Below are positions 10,986 through 21,815 of a DNA stretch of 64,000 nucleotides, in pieces (positions within the stretch are counted from its first letter, which is position 1; each line of letters opens with the position of its first letter). The notes under the pieces are model-generated. The model was not told the origin of the DNA. It saw only the letters and a list, made by a program, of their open reading frames with translations, and searched no databases. The stretch is taken from assembly GCA_013423325.1 (NCBI GenBank), contig BLJB01000180.1, positions 186,001-250,000 on the forward strand, written 5' to 3'. Made by a program: the position numbers and the translations under genes. The stretch is from Usnea hakonensis. Its lineage: Eukaryota; Ascomycota; Lecanoromycetes; Lecanorales; Parmeliaceae.

Positions 10986-13469
10986 TTAACTCGCATAACG
11001 AAGGTGGTTGTTACTCTGGTCCGCACTTGTCCCCAAGTTCAGCCAGCTCAAATTATCCTCTGTCTCCCTACCTCCCAGCCCTCTGGGACCTAAATCTTCC
11101 CTTCTTCTAGGGAATGTACGCACTTGGCCTGTGCCGTATTCTGGTAGGCGTCCCGTGCTTTCTTCCGGCATTGGACGCTCCCTCACCTGGGCCGCACTAT
11201 AAGTTGCCACGGCAGCATTTTCGGGTATTCGTCTTCCACTTGCTGTTCGAGAAAAGTCTCGAGAGGCAACGGTTCTCGGACCTCTATTATCGTCGACGGG
11301 TGACGTGGGAGTGTTCACGCCAGACGGTCCCTGACTATTGGGTACAGTTGGGAAATTTGGTATCTTGACACGCTCGCCAGGATGTGGATAAATTTTGCTG
11401 TTGACTCTGCTTTCAATGGGGACTCTACTGTCTGTGTTGACTTTGCTCTCGGCATAGTCGCTGACCGGTCGATCTTCCGTCCAGCCACTTCCCCTATCCC
11501 CTGCGGAAGCTACTGGATCCCAAGACTCCTGTCCGTCGCTATGGGAATGACGCATATATTCGTCTTCCTCGTCAATGTCAGAGACGAGGGTCGCGGGTGA
11601 GGGTGGTCCGTCTCCTGGGTCGGGCCTGGCACCGTGCGTCATGGCAAAGCCTTGGCCTGGGCGAGGGACGCCAGTTGGAGACACGATACGACTGTTCGGC
11701 GGGTAAAGCGAAGGGTTTTGAGAAGCGCGAACGTTGAGAGGCTCAACCTCAGCCGATTCGTGGGGATTGGACGAGTTGTACTCCGATTCACCCGAAAAAT
11801 AGGTCTGGGGCCTTGTCTCCTGGTCGTGTCCCGCTGGCATAGAATTCTCCTTGGAATTGTCGGCAAAGTACCTGCTCCAGCCCGTATCTGTTCGAGGATC
11901 TGTCCTTGGATCTGGCGAGGTTCTCAGAGTTTCTTCAATGGGAGGACCCATGATTGGTGCTGAAATGGTTGGCGGCGACTTCTCTGGAGATTTACGACTC
12001 CAGAACGAATGGGCACTCCCAGCACTGTCACCCGGATTATGAAGTAACGCACGTTTCGACTGGGAAGAGACAGCGCCGCCTCGTTCAGCACCTTGAGGTC
12101 TAACATTGCTGACGCTAGCACCCGACTTGTCAGACTTACTCCTGCTGTGCTGGCGATTGTCAAAGCTTCCCCCAGCCTCTTTCATGAAGTCTGCTCCAAC
12201 GTCACGAAAGTCCATCTCTGCTTTGTCCTCGAGTGCATAGCTGTGTCCCTGGTTCTGTCGCTTCTTATTCCTTCTCTTTCGACAGTATCGTAGAAGAAGC
12301 AGAAGGATCAAGAGAAGAGCTGCAATCCCGAACACACCACCCAGGACACCTCCAAGTATAGTGAGAGATTTGTTCCGTACATTCGTGTTAGCGGCCTGTT
12401 GGCTTGGTGAAGCTGAACTGCTTGCACCTGTGCGTGTTGCAGCTGCCGTTGGCGTGGGTGACGCAGAACTCGAGGCAGGCTCATTGCCAAAGAATTGGTT
12501 CGGATCAATCCACTGATTACCTGTCTGATTGAAAATTGCCAATGGATCTTGGCTATTTCCACCTGAAGCAATGACCAACCCAGTCTTTGAATCCTCTGCC
12601 ATTGAGTACCCTGTTCGAGTCTCCTGAGGCGCAAGAGTATTATTGTAAGCTGGTCTATCCGCCAAAGTCGTATCTCTCTTCCGCCGTTTCGCAGGGTGAT
12701 GTACAAATCGTGAATAGGTCCTCTTGCTAGAGGAGGACGCGTTCGTCGCATTTTGTAGAAGAAGCGTAGAGATTTGATTTGGTGATGTGCTGAAATCGAA
12801 AATCTCGAGCACCTTGCTTCCATCGCTTCCATCTAGTATGGCAGCCTGGACCATGGACGAGTCTCTCAAAACATTTGGCAAGCTGACATCGAGCTGATGC
12901 CATCCTTCTGCAGGGCCAAAAGTGAAGAGCTTGGTGTTTGTCGAACTCCCTCCCAGCATCAAGGCATGTGTAGCATTGAACGGCAGCACTAAAGGTGACA
13001 CGACTGGTGGCGCAATAGAGTTGAAGGCTTCCACGTTGTAAGGTGGTGTAGTTTGGACGACAAAAGTCTGTGATGAAGGACCATAGTCGGTGTTCTGAGT
13101 ACCAGCGTACACGAGGATTGATGATGATTGTTGCAGGTATGCTGTGCCATGGTCCACACGGTTTGCAGCCACGGCGTCCAGAGGGGTCTGAGATGTCCAC
13201 GTCTTGGAAGAGAATGAGTAGGATTGTATGCCTTTGTAGTCTGAGGTCGAAGTAGAACCACCGACAACGATGAGGGAGTCGTCGTTGTTGTAAGTGCCCT
13301 CAACGCATGTGGAGCCATTCGTGGGCACGCCCATGGGTAATTGTGTCCAGGTGGCACCATCTTGGAGATCCAGCGATTGGAAAGCGTTCGCTTGGTACGT
13401 GTAAAGTATACCATTGTATATTATGGAGCAATGGCCATCCAGTGGCACAGGTGGTGCTGGAACGACCAT
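10986..13469 (-). CDS. Kelch/beta-propeller single-pass membrane protein
   Basis: An uninterrupted frame of 827 codons. The N-terminal 260 residues look like a kelch/galactose-oxidase-type propeller (GHCSIIYNGILYTYQ, LIVVGGSTSTSDYKG, ILVYAGTQN, ALMLGGSS). A Ser/Thr/Pro linker leads to one membrane span at about residues 372-394 (GGVFGIAALLLILLLLLRY), then basic stop-transfer residues and a long polar, Pro/Ser-rich cytoplasmic tail. The layout fits a fungal type I surface protein. The true start is probably upstream: codons for ACATPRKNFTT precede the Met in frame, and a signal-peptide-like LVALAVAL lies in another frame. So the 5' end needs an extra exon or carries a frameshift. Confidence 0.85.
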   Translation of the reverse strand: MVVPAPPVPLDGHCSIIYNGILYTYQANAFQSLDLQDGATWTQLPMGVPTNGSTCVEGTYNNDDSLIVVGGSTSTSDYKGIQSYSFSSKTWTSQTPLDAVAANRVDHGTAYLQQSSSILVYAGTQNTDYGPSSQTFVVQTTPPYNVEAFNSIAPPVVSPLVLPFNATHALMLGGSSTNTKLFTFGPAEGWHQLDVSLPNVLRDSSMVQAAILDGSDGSKVLEIFDFSTSPNQISTLLLQNATNASSSSKRTYSRFVHHPAKRRKRDTTLADRPAYNNTLAPQETRTGYSMAEDSKTGLVIASGGNSQDPLAIFNQTGNQWIDPNQFFGNEPASSSASPTPTAAATRTGASSSASPSQQAANTNVRNKSLTILGGVLGGVFGIAALLLILLLLLRYCRKRRNKKRQNQGHSYALEDKAEMDFRDVGADFMKEAGGSFDNRQHSRSKSDKSGASVSNVRPQGAERGGAVSSQSKRALLHNPGDSAGSAHSFWSRKSPEKSPPTISAPIMGPPIEETLRTSPDPRTDPRTDTGWSRYFADNSKENSMPAGHDQETRPQTYFSGESEYNSSNPHESAEVEPLNVRASQNPSLYPPNSRIVSPTGVPRPGQGFAMTHGARPDPGDGPPSPATLVSDIDEEDEYMRHSHSDGQESWDPVASAGDRGSGWTEDRPVSDYAESKVNTDSRVPIESRVNSKIYPHPGERVKIPNFPTVPNSQGPSGVNTPTSPVDDNRGPRTVASRDFSRTASGRRIPENAAVATYSAAQVRERPMPEESTGRLPEYGTGQVRTFPRRREDLGPRGLGGRETEDNLSWLNLGTSADQSNNHLRYAS

Positions 13470-16221
13470 TGTTGTGAAGTTTTTTCTGGGAGTCGCACAG
13501 GCCTGAGGTATAGTTTAAGGCGACGGCGAGAGCAACCAGGCGCTTGCCGGCGGTGGATTGTGTACGCTCGCGACAGAGAACAATTATTCCATCATGTCGA
13601 TTATTGAATTGTGTACTGGTTGTCCTCAGGCCGGCTGTACAGCCTTACGAGTGCTCTCCCTTCTTTCACTCCTCCAGCCTATTTTCCTTGGCCAACCTCT
13701 TTTTCCAATGCCCATCAATGTCGGTGGAAAGTAAAATCGTCGTTCTGTTGCGTGTCTGCCCAGCGACAATCATGTGGCAAAAAGAAGAAGTAGGTATTGT
13801 GAGACAAGATGGTGATGTGGAGATGTTGAGGAGTTGAGGTTTCGCGAGGCACGGCGGAAAGAGTGACCAAAGATGAAACACGTCGGTAGCGACCAATGCA
13901 AGGATATCAAGCGCAGCAACAACTCGTGCCGAAATCCTTTGAATGGAGTAGGTACTAGGTACTGCCTCCACACCTCCACACCTCCAAGTTTAGTGGGGCG
14001 TAAAGTGAATTAATCAATCAATTGTATATCTACATAGGATCATTTATTTCTGGCAGGATGCATCATCCTATTATGTGTGTAAGGAAGACGCTCCTCATCC
14101 TTCAGAAAATGTAACAGAATAATGGCTGCCGGCCCGTAGCGATGCAGTGCGGAAGCCCTGGCCCCCCCTGAGAAAGGGGAGTATATGAGGGGTATAATGC
14201 TAAGGAGAACTAAATTATTACGAGGGTCAGATTATTGGGTCATATGTTGATCCCCTAATTATTTAGGGGGGAATTATTTAGGGAAGGATCAACAGCCACG
14301 AGGGATCAACTATCCTGTTGCCATTTTTGGAATCTTGGTACGCCAAAATGCAAGTCAAACACGGAAAAACATGCGACTCTCATTTACTCTACTCAGTCAC
14401 TCTTACCAAAATGACCATCTCTATCATCCTGACTAGAATCCACATACGGGGTATGATAACATCTCAATAATATTCAAAACTCTGAGTAACAAAGTCTGAG
14501 TAACATCTGAGGTAAGTGTTCGCATGCTTCGCCGCCGGAACTCGCCGCAATGATTTTTACTATTCATGGCTTCGACGATATAGAAGTATACTTCTGAGCC
14601 ACGTGCAAGTAACAAGACCTGAGGCGTGGGTCTGGACAGGATCCAATTGCCTTCACTCCATCAACTGCAAGATGTATATTTAAACATGGCAATTCAAATG
14701 CAACCACTGCACCGGCCTTCTCTGCCTCTTGCGACCATTCGGTCCTTCTGGCCCAAATGGTTTCGCATTCTAGAACTTTCAATCAAATTGGACCTCAGGC
14801 TGTCGATATCGGTCAAATCGAGAGACTACTGTCAAGGAGAGAAGCTTTTTGGGATGAAGATCTTGAAAGTATCGTCTCCATGAAGAGCTCGTGGTGCCCG
14901 CAAGCGCAGACTCTCTGTTTGACGGTATGAACACCTATACATCCGCTATTGCTGCCAGGTCTATTTATTGATCATCGCCAGTCTCATAACCTCATAAGTT
15001 GTTGTTAGAACGCGATGGACGGTATTGCGCATTTAGTAATCGTCTAGAAGGACCACTAATTCTTCTACGCCTTGCTAGATGCAAGATCCCATCTGGCGGA
15101 AGAATCCAAAAGAATGACGATTTGAGCGCTTCGGGTGGAGCCATGCTCTTTTCAGGGGTAGTCCTTGCTCTGATGTGGCACTTGCATGTTTAGTTCGTCT
15201 CATATCGACTGGACCCGAATTCGGGATTTTTGGAAACATGACGCTGCTTTGAATCCCTGAAGTGGCGATTGAAGCGCTTACGGCCTCAACCTCAAATCAT
15301 TGACGTCGTCGCCGCCAAGAATCTGGGGTAACATGCGCCTGAGGCCAGACGGATCCGTCCTCCAAAGCTTTCGGCGACTTCTTCAGCATTCCGTCAAGAA
15401 AATACCCGTATCAACATTCAGCTTTGACTCTCGAAGTCAGTTCCAGGATGCTAATTAAAATCTGACAATGCTGTCGCTTGGTGGCACAAATTTTGGTAAT
15501 ACCACCCTCCATCATGAATATAAGAAAGAGTCCTCTCCGTCTGGTACATAAGAAGAAGTTATATGTCGCTGACCAGCTTTGACATCGTAGGATCAAGTAC
15601 GTAAGCCTCCAATGAGGCGTGGTTGTGTTGGCTGCCAGTTTTGGTATCTTTGCCACAGTCTTCGAACATCTCCAACGTCTCCTGCTTGGTATCCATTATC
15701 GCCACCATGATGACTGGGTAAGATCCACCGTATGTTCGTCAGCCTCGAGTGTTCACGAATACGAGACGGACCAACAACGGATGCAGTCACATGTGGAATT
15801 ATCTTGAGACTTCTAAGCTGTTGGTAAAGAGGTTGCGGTTCTTAATTGCATCTTTCCAAGCTTACACAGCGCAGGAGATTTTGTTGGAATCAAGAGCGTA
15901 TGATTAGATGATCTATTTTGATCTCGGCCCAATTTTAGAGATAATCTCGAATGGATTAAGAGCAAAAGGTCGCAAGTACCTCAGAGTAGAGAACCGTAGC
16001 TAGGTACTTTACTTGGACAATGACCCGTTCACTCCACATTCTGAGTCCCGGTAAATGTACGCGAACGAGAACCTGCTTTGAGTGGCAGACAAATCTAGAC
16101 ACGCAGCATTGCAGAAATCGAAAGTAAATTACAGCACTAGCGTAATCTCAAAGCATCATCGTAATTTATTGTCCATGCATCAACAAGTAGAACAGCAGGT
16201 ATCGAGTCTCCATCAGAGATC
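13470..16221. other. Long gene-poor interval
   Basis: No gene could be supported. It contains a palindromic element at 14246-14293 (listed separately). Between 14.4 and 16.0 kb are short frames without splice-consistent extensions, which may be old decayed sequence. The last few hundred bases are the presumed promoter of VPS37. Confidence 0.45.
14246..14293. repeat. Palindromic element with nested inverted repeats
   Basis: The outer arms are GTTGATCC and GGATCAAC. Inside, CCCCTAA pairs with TTAGGGG, and an AATTATTTAGGG motif is repeated. The whole 48-bp element could form a cruciform or be a residue of a small inverted-repeat transposon; no flanking target-site duplication was identified. 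Confidence 0.55.
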
Positions 16222-17039
16222 ATGACATCCACAACCCCATCCGTCTACCAACCCTCCACCACCGCCCCCCCACCCCCGCCCAAACCCCCGCAATCGCAAA
16301 CCCAAACGCCCTCCTCGTCCTCCTACCCAACAGCACCGCCTCTCCCTCCCCCACCACCAACCCCGAACCCCTCCACCACCAACAACCCCACCGCGCACGC
16401 AACGACATCGCAGCATCAACCCGCTACACCAGCTCCACCCCCCGACCCCTCCGACCAATGGCTACCAGAAATCCTCCTCGATAAATCGTACGCCTCCCCT
16501 TCTCAAACACTCCAGCACACTTACATCCCCCCCCCAACATACACACAATACAAACATCCTCCAACTAACCCCCACCCAGATCCCAAACCCTAACCCACGC
16601 CCTCTCCGACCCCCCCCTCCTAACCTCCCTCTCAACCCTCCACCCAACCCTAACCCCCTCCCCCCTCCCCCCCCACCTCACCACAACAACCCACCTAGCC
16701 ACGCACCTCGCCACCACACACGCGCACCTCCTCTCCCTCCGCGCCCGTACCCAATCCCACCTCCTCCACCTGCACGCCCTGGAACGCGCCTGGCGGGAGA
16801 AACAAGCGGTCATGGATAAGGAATTGGCGCCGTGGAGCGCGAAGGTGTTGTATAGGCGGTTGAGGGAGGGAGAGAGGGAGGGGGAGGAGTGGTGTCGGGG
16901 TTTGGAGGAGGAGTGGTTGGGGGGGGAGGGGGAGGTGGGGGAGTTTTTGAGGGGGTTTAGGGAGGGGAGGGTGAGGGTTTGGAGGAGGAGGGAGGGGAGG
17001 GAGAGGTGGGATGAGGGGAGGGTGGGGGGGTGGCGGTAG
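16222..17039 (+). CDS. VPS37: ESCRT-I subunit Vps37 (Mod(r) domain)
   Basis: Exons 16222-16487 and 16580-17039, with a 92-nt intron having a CTAAC branch, give 241 aa. The first 75 residues are a Pro/Ser/Thr-rich low-complexity tail. The Mod(r) domain follows (about 80-240): LPEILLDKS, then a long helix ending in HLHALERAWREKQAVMDKEL, LYRRLREGEREGEEWCRGLE, and the typical end RERWDEGRVGGWR. Vps37 holds together Vps23 and Vps28 in ESCRT-I, which sorts ubiquitinated cargo at endosomes. Codon choice flips within exon 2: nearly all C-ending up to about 16780, then G-rich to the stop. The helix and end motif fit the family despite that bias. Confidence 0.85.
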
Positions 17040-18990
17040 TGGGAGGGGGGGAGATGAGGGTGGGGACGGGGAAGGCGGGGGGAGGTATGGGCATGCGTCA
17101 AGTGCTGATGCTTGTGGAGAATTGTTTGTATGTTTATGGATTGCTAGCTATGGATGGCTACAGAGATGTTGAGGTGAACAGGACTTGTTGGTTTCGAAGA
17201 GAAGCCTCCAAATTCACTCCTATTTACTACAGAATGAGTCTTGTTCTTTTGCATATGTGAAGCAATTGCCTTCTCAGCAATTGCCTTCTCAGTCGATTGT
17301 CTGCTATCTTATCAGCTTCCGAAAAACAAAGATGATGCGTGAGCGTTGGGGATTGACAGTGGGTATCAGTTCTCCAAGGTGAAATATATGTTTCTTCAAC
17401 GACGTATCTCGGAAAGAACACAGCGAATATTTGGATTCATCAGGTATTGCGGGGAAGTAAAAAATAAAAGCCACTGACCTCAGCATGTACGGGGTGCTTA
17501 GCTCCATCATATCATCTGCGCCTACATTTCGTTGCCAACCGAAAGTCAGTCAAAGCTCTGTTGGATGAGAAGAATGGCTTTCAAAAGATTTGAAATCATC
17601 ATCTGTGGATCAGGCTGAGTATCCTGTCAGCTATACTTCTAATGACAAGGGTATCAGTCTCGCTGCGTACCTCATTAAATCAGAATTTTCAGTGTTTGTA
17701 CGTTCATCGCCGGAAGGTGCCCTCGTTACAAGGCGTTTCCCGGTTCAAACAGTGTGAATAGTGTTCATCATCTCAGAGAATGTATGCAAGCTTGGAAAGA
17801 AATGGTAGGCCGTTTACCTACTTCAGAGACTGTTAGTGCCATCCCCAAGCAAAGCAGTCGATGGAAGATATGACGAGATGCGTAATGGTTCAGCTGACGA
17901 GGTTTCAACAAGTACACCGTCTCTCTGACACCGACCGAAGTTTGTACGCTCCGGCACTGAATGGCGCCAGCAGACGAGTACGCAGTCTGTCCGCCCGTTC
18001 GTTCAAAGTTCTTCATGTAAAGGAATGGTGGGCGGGCGCAGGGAGACAGTAACAGGGGGGCTACCTGATGGAGTCATATCGTATTAGCCTTGACCTCTAG
18101 ACATTTGAGCTATGAGAGATAGGGATAGGCGTAAGGTTGTGGGTCAGACAAGGCTGAAACTTTGTAGAGACAGAATCGACATTAATTGTTCGGATTGAGG
18201 AATGCCTTTCCGTGTCATGTAGTCATCATCTAGAGAAAAACGCTCAAAGCAGAAGTAAACACCTCGTACCTTTTATAGCATTCGATACACAGGCATGCTG
18301 CATTGTGCATCGACAGCGTCGAAGGACTCCTGCTGGTAGGATAGAGAATCAACGAGATGCCCCATCATGACCACCAGACCCAGACGATTTCAGCCAAACA
18401 TAGGATATTTTCCGGCTGCACAAAAGATCTATTCCATCCCTCTTTCTCCTTATACCTCGACTGTCAGAGCTCTCGAGCTCTCGATCAGACTAATTGGGGC
18501 ATGCCTACATCCTACTCAAAGTCAGTGAGAGGTCTTACAAATTGCAAGCACAGACACCAGAGCGCAGCTTGGAAGTAAGAGTCAGACTAATTCTAGAGTA
18601 TATTGCTCCTGCATGATATTATAGGATTTGGATTGTTCGTAAAAAGCTCATCATTGTGGGGGTAGCTGAGGGAGCAACGCAAGTGCTAGGGGTAAAATCA
18701 CCTTGTGCTATTAGCGTGAAGCCGAATAAATGACTTTGTGATTGTTTCGAATTGTGCCGTAATGTGACAGGAACAATAGAGCACACAGAAACTTTGTGCG
18801 AAGGTTTTCGAGACCGCGCTACGGTAAATTTCAGCAGGGCTAAAGAGGCTTGGCGAGCCCTATAGGGTGAGAGCTTAGAAAATTTGTACGTATTGCCAGA
18901 AATTCTATGCCCGTGAAGCTGCTGTTATCTACAAGCCCGAACGCCAAAAGCCATGCATCAAGACCAAAGTTGACACCTCAAGCCATGCTC
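17040..18990. other. Gene-poor interval between VPS37 and CKB
   Basis: No gene supported on either strand. There is a perfect 15-bp tandem duplication CAATTGCCTTCTCAG near 17264-17293. Short frames here do not join into a protein. Confidence 0.45.
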
Positions 18991-20348
18991 CTACTCTGCA
19001 AGCACATCATCAGCTCCATCCAAGCCCGCAGCTTCTTCGTCGTCCTCTTCCATATCATCTTCGAGCTCTACATCTTCCTTGAAGCATTTCTCCATTCCAA
19101 CCTCTTTTAATCTTTCTTGCATATCTTCCCGTTTACCTGATTGCCACCTCTCTAGCGCAGCAGCTGCATGCACTTTAAAACCAAAGATCTTAGGTTGGTA
19201 CCTCTCGATGGTCTTTTCTGGGATCAAAGCAGGGTAGACTTGGAATAAAATATTCTGGAATGACGTGCCGAAGTATGCACCATCGATATTGGCGTGGCGG
19301 GATGATTTCGGATTATATAGGTCCTCGCATTTGCCGCAATAGAGCTTGACGGACTGGACGTGAGGGAGATCGGCCATACCGGTAGGGAGAAGAGGATGAG
19401 CGTTGCACATGACTCGGGGACATTTGCCAAAGTCGCCTTTTTTGTACTTCTCAAGCTGTAGAAGTGAGTATAAGTGGTGAATTCGAAATAAGGAATATAG
19501 CCTACCATCTTAGCAAGCCCTCTCGTAGTCGTAATGTATCGGGCGTGGACTAGGCCGTAAAGGTGCCTTGCAGATTTCTCAATCTGTTCTCTCATATCAT
19601 CGTCACAATCCAGGTCAAAGACATCAGTGACAAGGTCAAGAGCGTATTGATAATACTGGACATCCGTGTTGAGTCCAGTTAGGTTGAAGCGGTCCGTAAG
19701 ATAGTCTTCGTCAATCTCGCAGAAATATTCATTTCCTCGAGATGAAATGAACTGCGTGCAAATCTATCAGCAGGTGTGGGTTTCTAGTGGTAACCGAAAG
19801 AGCTTCAATGCAATATCATAGAGCTAAACAAAGGAGATCTTTAAGCTAAGACAGACAAGCACGATAAGGCCTACGACATCAGGCTATTAAGGATCCCCAG
19901 ACGACGACGTTCGCTAAGAGAGGTACTCCAAGAGCTTGACGAAATCATATTTTCCATGAGTCAACCCAGTCCAGCATATCAGTCATGTCCCCCAGGTACC
20001 GGGCCTCATCATCATTGATCTTTCTCTCCGTCAACCAGGGATGAATATAATCAAAACTCTCGGCATTCACAGCCGTAGCGTAGAAAGCAGTCCCGCAAAA
20101 GCCACAACCGCGCCGCAGTTCCTCCTGAAGACAGAACATGGCACATAGAACGACAACAAAGCTGCACGGAACAAGAAAGTAGATGAGCAGGGAACCCAAC
20201 ACCAACTCACCCAATCTCTCCAATAACTCGTATAATCACTATCCGTCTCGCTGTTGAAATCCTCCATAGTGGCGGGGAAATCCGGTTTGCTCTGATCCCA
20301 CAGCTTCAGCCTCTTCCTCGGATATTCTTCATCGGCATAATAAACCAT
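18991..20348 (-). CDS. ckb1: Casein kinase II regulatory (beta) subunit
   Basis: Three exons (20211-20348, 19506-19751, 18991-19455), all in phase 0, give 282 aa; a Met at 20267 gives the usual start MEDF and 255 aa. Visible motifs are SDYTSYWRDW, then FISSRGNEYFCEIDEDYLTD, the segment YGLVHARYITTTRGLAKM, the zinc-finger cysteines CPRVMC and CGKC, and PKSSRHANIDGAYFGTSF. CK2 beta dimerises through this zinc finger and tethers the catalytic alpha subunits. The C-terminus is acidic. Intron 1 is 459 nt and contains an in-frame candidate exon (19945-20124, listed separately). Very confident on identity. Confidence 0.95.
19945..20124 (-). other. Candidate alternative terminal exon inside CKB intron 1
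   Basis: A CTTCAG acceptor at 20125-20126 opens 59 codons plus a stop in exactly the phase left by CKB exon 1. The peptide has ordinary, non-repetitive composition (SFDYIHPWLTERKINDDEA, GDMTDMLDWVDSW). Using it would give a short protein with the CK2 beta N-terminus and a new tail lacking the zinc finger. It could also be a relic of another gene. Confidence 0.45.
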
Positions 20349-21098
20349 TAAAGGGGCTCATGCCGTCTGCCTTGTGTGAGAAAAAAGATTAGTGTTGAGG
20401 TATTGTTGATAGGCGGCAAGCCTCGACCCTGAATGGAGGTTCGAGGCCAGCGAACAAGGCTGGGCGAGGGAGGCAGGTTAGACTGGATTTGGAGAAGGTC
20501 GCGTGTTTTTATCTGCAGGTGGTGTTGATGTAGAAAAGAGGGTTCTCGGCCGAGCCAGCTTCGGCGATCTCGGATATTACTATTTCTACATCAGTGCCAC
20601 ATGTCATCTTGATTGGCTAGCCTTTGCTTGATTCCCTTATGCTTATGACAACGGATATGGCGTTCCAATCGCTTCAATTGTCTCATTGTCCATGGCCCCT
20701 TACCGTGCCCACAGCGAGGCAGCATCTCCAACAGCATACGTATCTACAGCTTCCTTACCCCATAAAACCGCCTTGAACTATACCTCTAGGGCCAAAGGAC
20801 AGTACTAGTTGTATACTCAAAATCTACAAGCTGTCAACGAGGGCTTGGGCCAGACACATCGCGCCAAGTTGTCGCACAGCTGCTTGGACGTCTTTTACGA
20901 GCATAGCCTCTGCCAACAGCCCGACACACTCTTACCTTCAGCTACCCCATCACGGGATCAACTTCCCTCAAGATCAAACTCGCATCAAACCCCTCCACAA
21001 CCTACCTTATCCTCCATTGACATCCTAACTCGCCAGCTCCGTCAAATCATCTCGGAACTCCCCAACTCAAAAAAACCCTCCTCACAACAACAACAACC
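20349..21098. other. Divergent promoter region of CKB and the 21.1 kb gene
   Basis: No gene is convincing here; the open frame entering from 20809 is an extended shadow of the next gene's 5' region. The sequence lies between two divergently oriented genes. Confidence 0.45.
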
Positions 21099-21587
21099 AT
21101 GCACCCCACCCACCTCCCCCAATACCTCCTCCTCTTCCTCCTCACCCTCACCCCACCCACCCTCGCCCTCCCAGAACCCCACCCCCACCGCCTCCCCCCC
21201 TTCCTCGCCCAAAAACCCCTCCACACAACCGCCCTCCTCGCCGGCGCCGCCGCCACAGCCCTTCCAGCAGCCCAGATAAGGAACGGGCGGAGACGCGATC
21301 TGAGCGGTGTGACTGGGGAGAAGGGGATATGGGTACCGGCCGAGTTTTGCGATGAGGGGGAAGTGGGGAGGAGGAAGGGTGGGGGGGAGAGGGTCTTGGA
21401 AGTTGGACTGGAGGATGAGGACTTGGAGGGGGAGGGAGAGGGGGATGAAGATGGGGGATCTGATGTGAGGGATGTGGTTGGGTGGATGTGGAGGGGGGTG
21501 GAGAGGGTTGGGGGGGTGTTGCGGGGGGGAATGACGCGGGTGGGGAGGGGTGAAGAGCTGGATGATGGGTACGAGGGAGATTTGTAA
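21099..21587 (+). CDS. Small putative secreted protein
   Basis: 162 aa in one exon. A hydrophobic N-terminus (YLLLFLLTLTPPTLALPEP) fits a signal peptide cleaved near Ala-Leu-Pro. The next segment has a second short hydrophobic run (TTALLAGAAATALPAA), then a charged acidic C-terminus. The 5' half uses C-rich codons and the 3' half G-rich codons, the same flip as in VPS37, so part of the peptide could reflect base composition. No family recognised. Confidence 0.45.
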   Translation: MHPTHLPQYLLLFLLTLTPPTLALPEPHPHRLPPFLAQKPLHTTALLAGAAATALPAAQIRNGRRRDLSGVTGEKGIWVPAEFCDEGEVGRRKGGGERVLEVGLEDEDLEGEGEGDEDGGSDVRDVVGWMWRGVERVGGVLRGGMTRVGRGEELDDGYEGDL

Positions 21588-21815
21588 TCTATGTGGTAGT
21601 GTAATGGGTCTATGAGGATGGATTGAAGGGTGGCGTTTTGCATCTTGCATCAAGGCATGATAGAGCATTTGTCGTCATACGCAAGCTTTGCTAAGCTTTG
21701 CCAAGCGTTGGCGGCAGGATTGCAAGGTACGAGTCCTCTACAATGGCACTTTGACTCGAAAGAGGAAGCCGACGTGTACCTGCCATAGCCAAAGTTCCTA
21801 AACCGAACATCCATG

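Noticed and set aside
20809..21279. 156-codon plus-strand frame before the secreted-protein gene
   Set aside because: Second half is a shadow frame of the 21099 gene and the first half has no supported start or splice.
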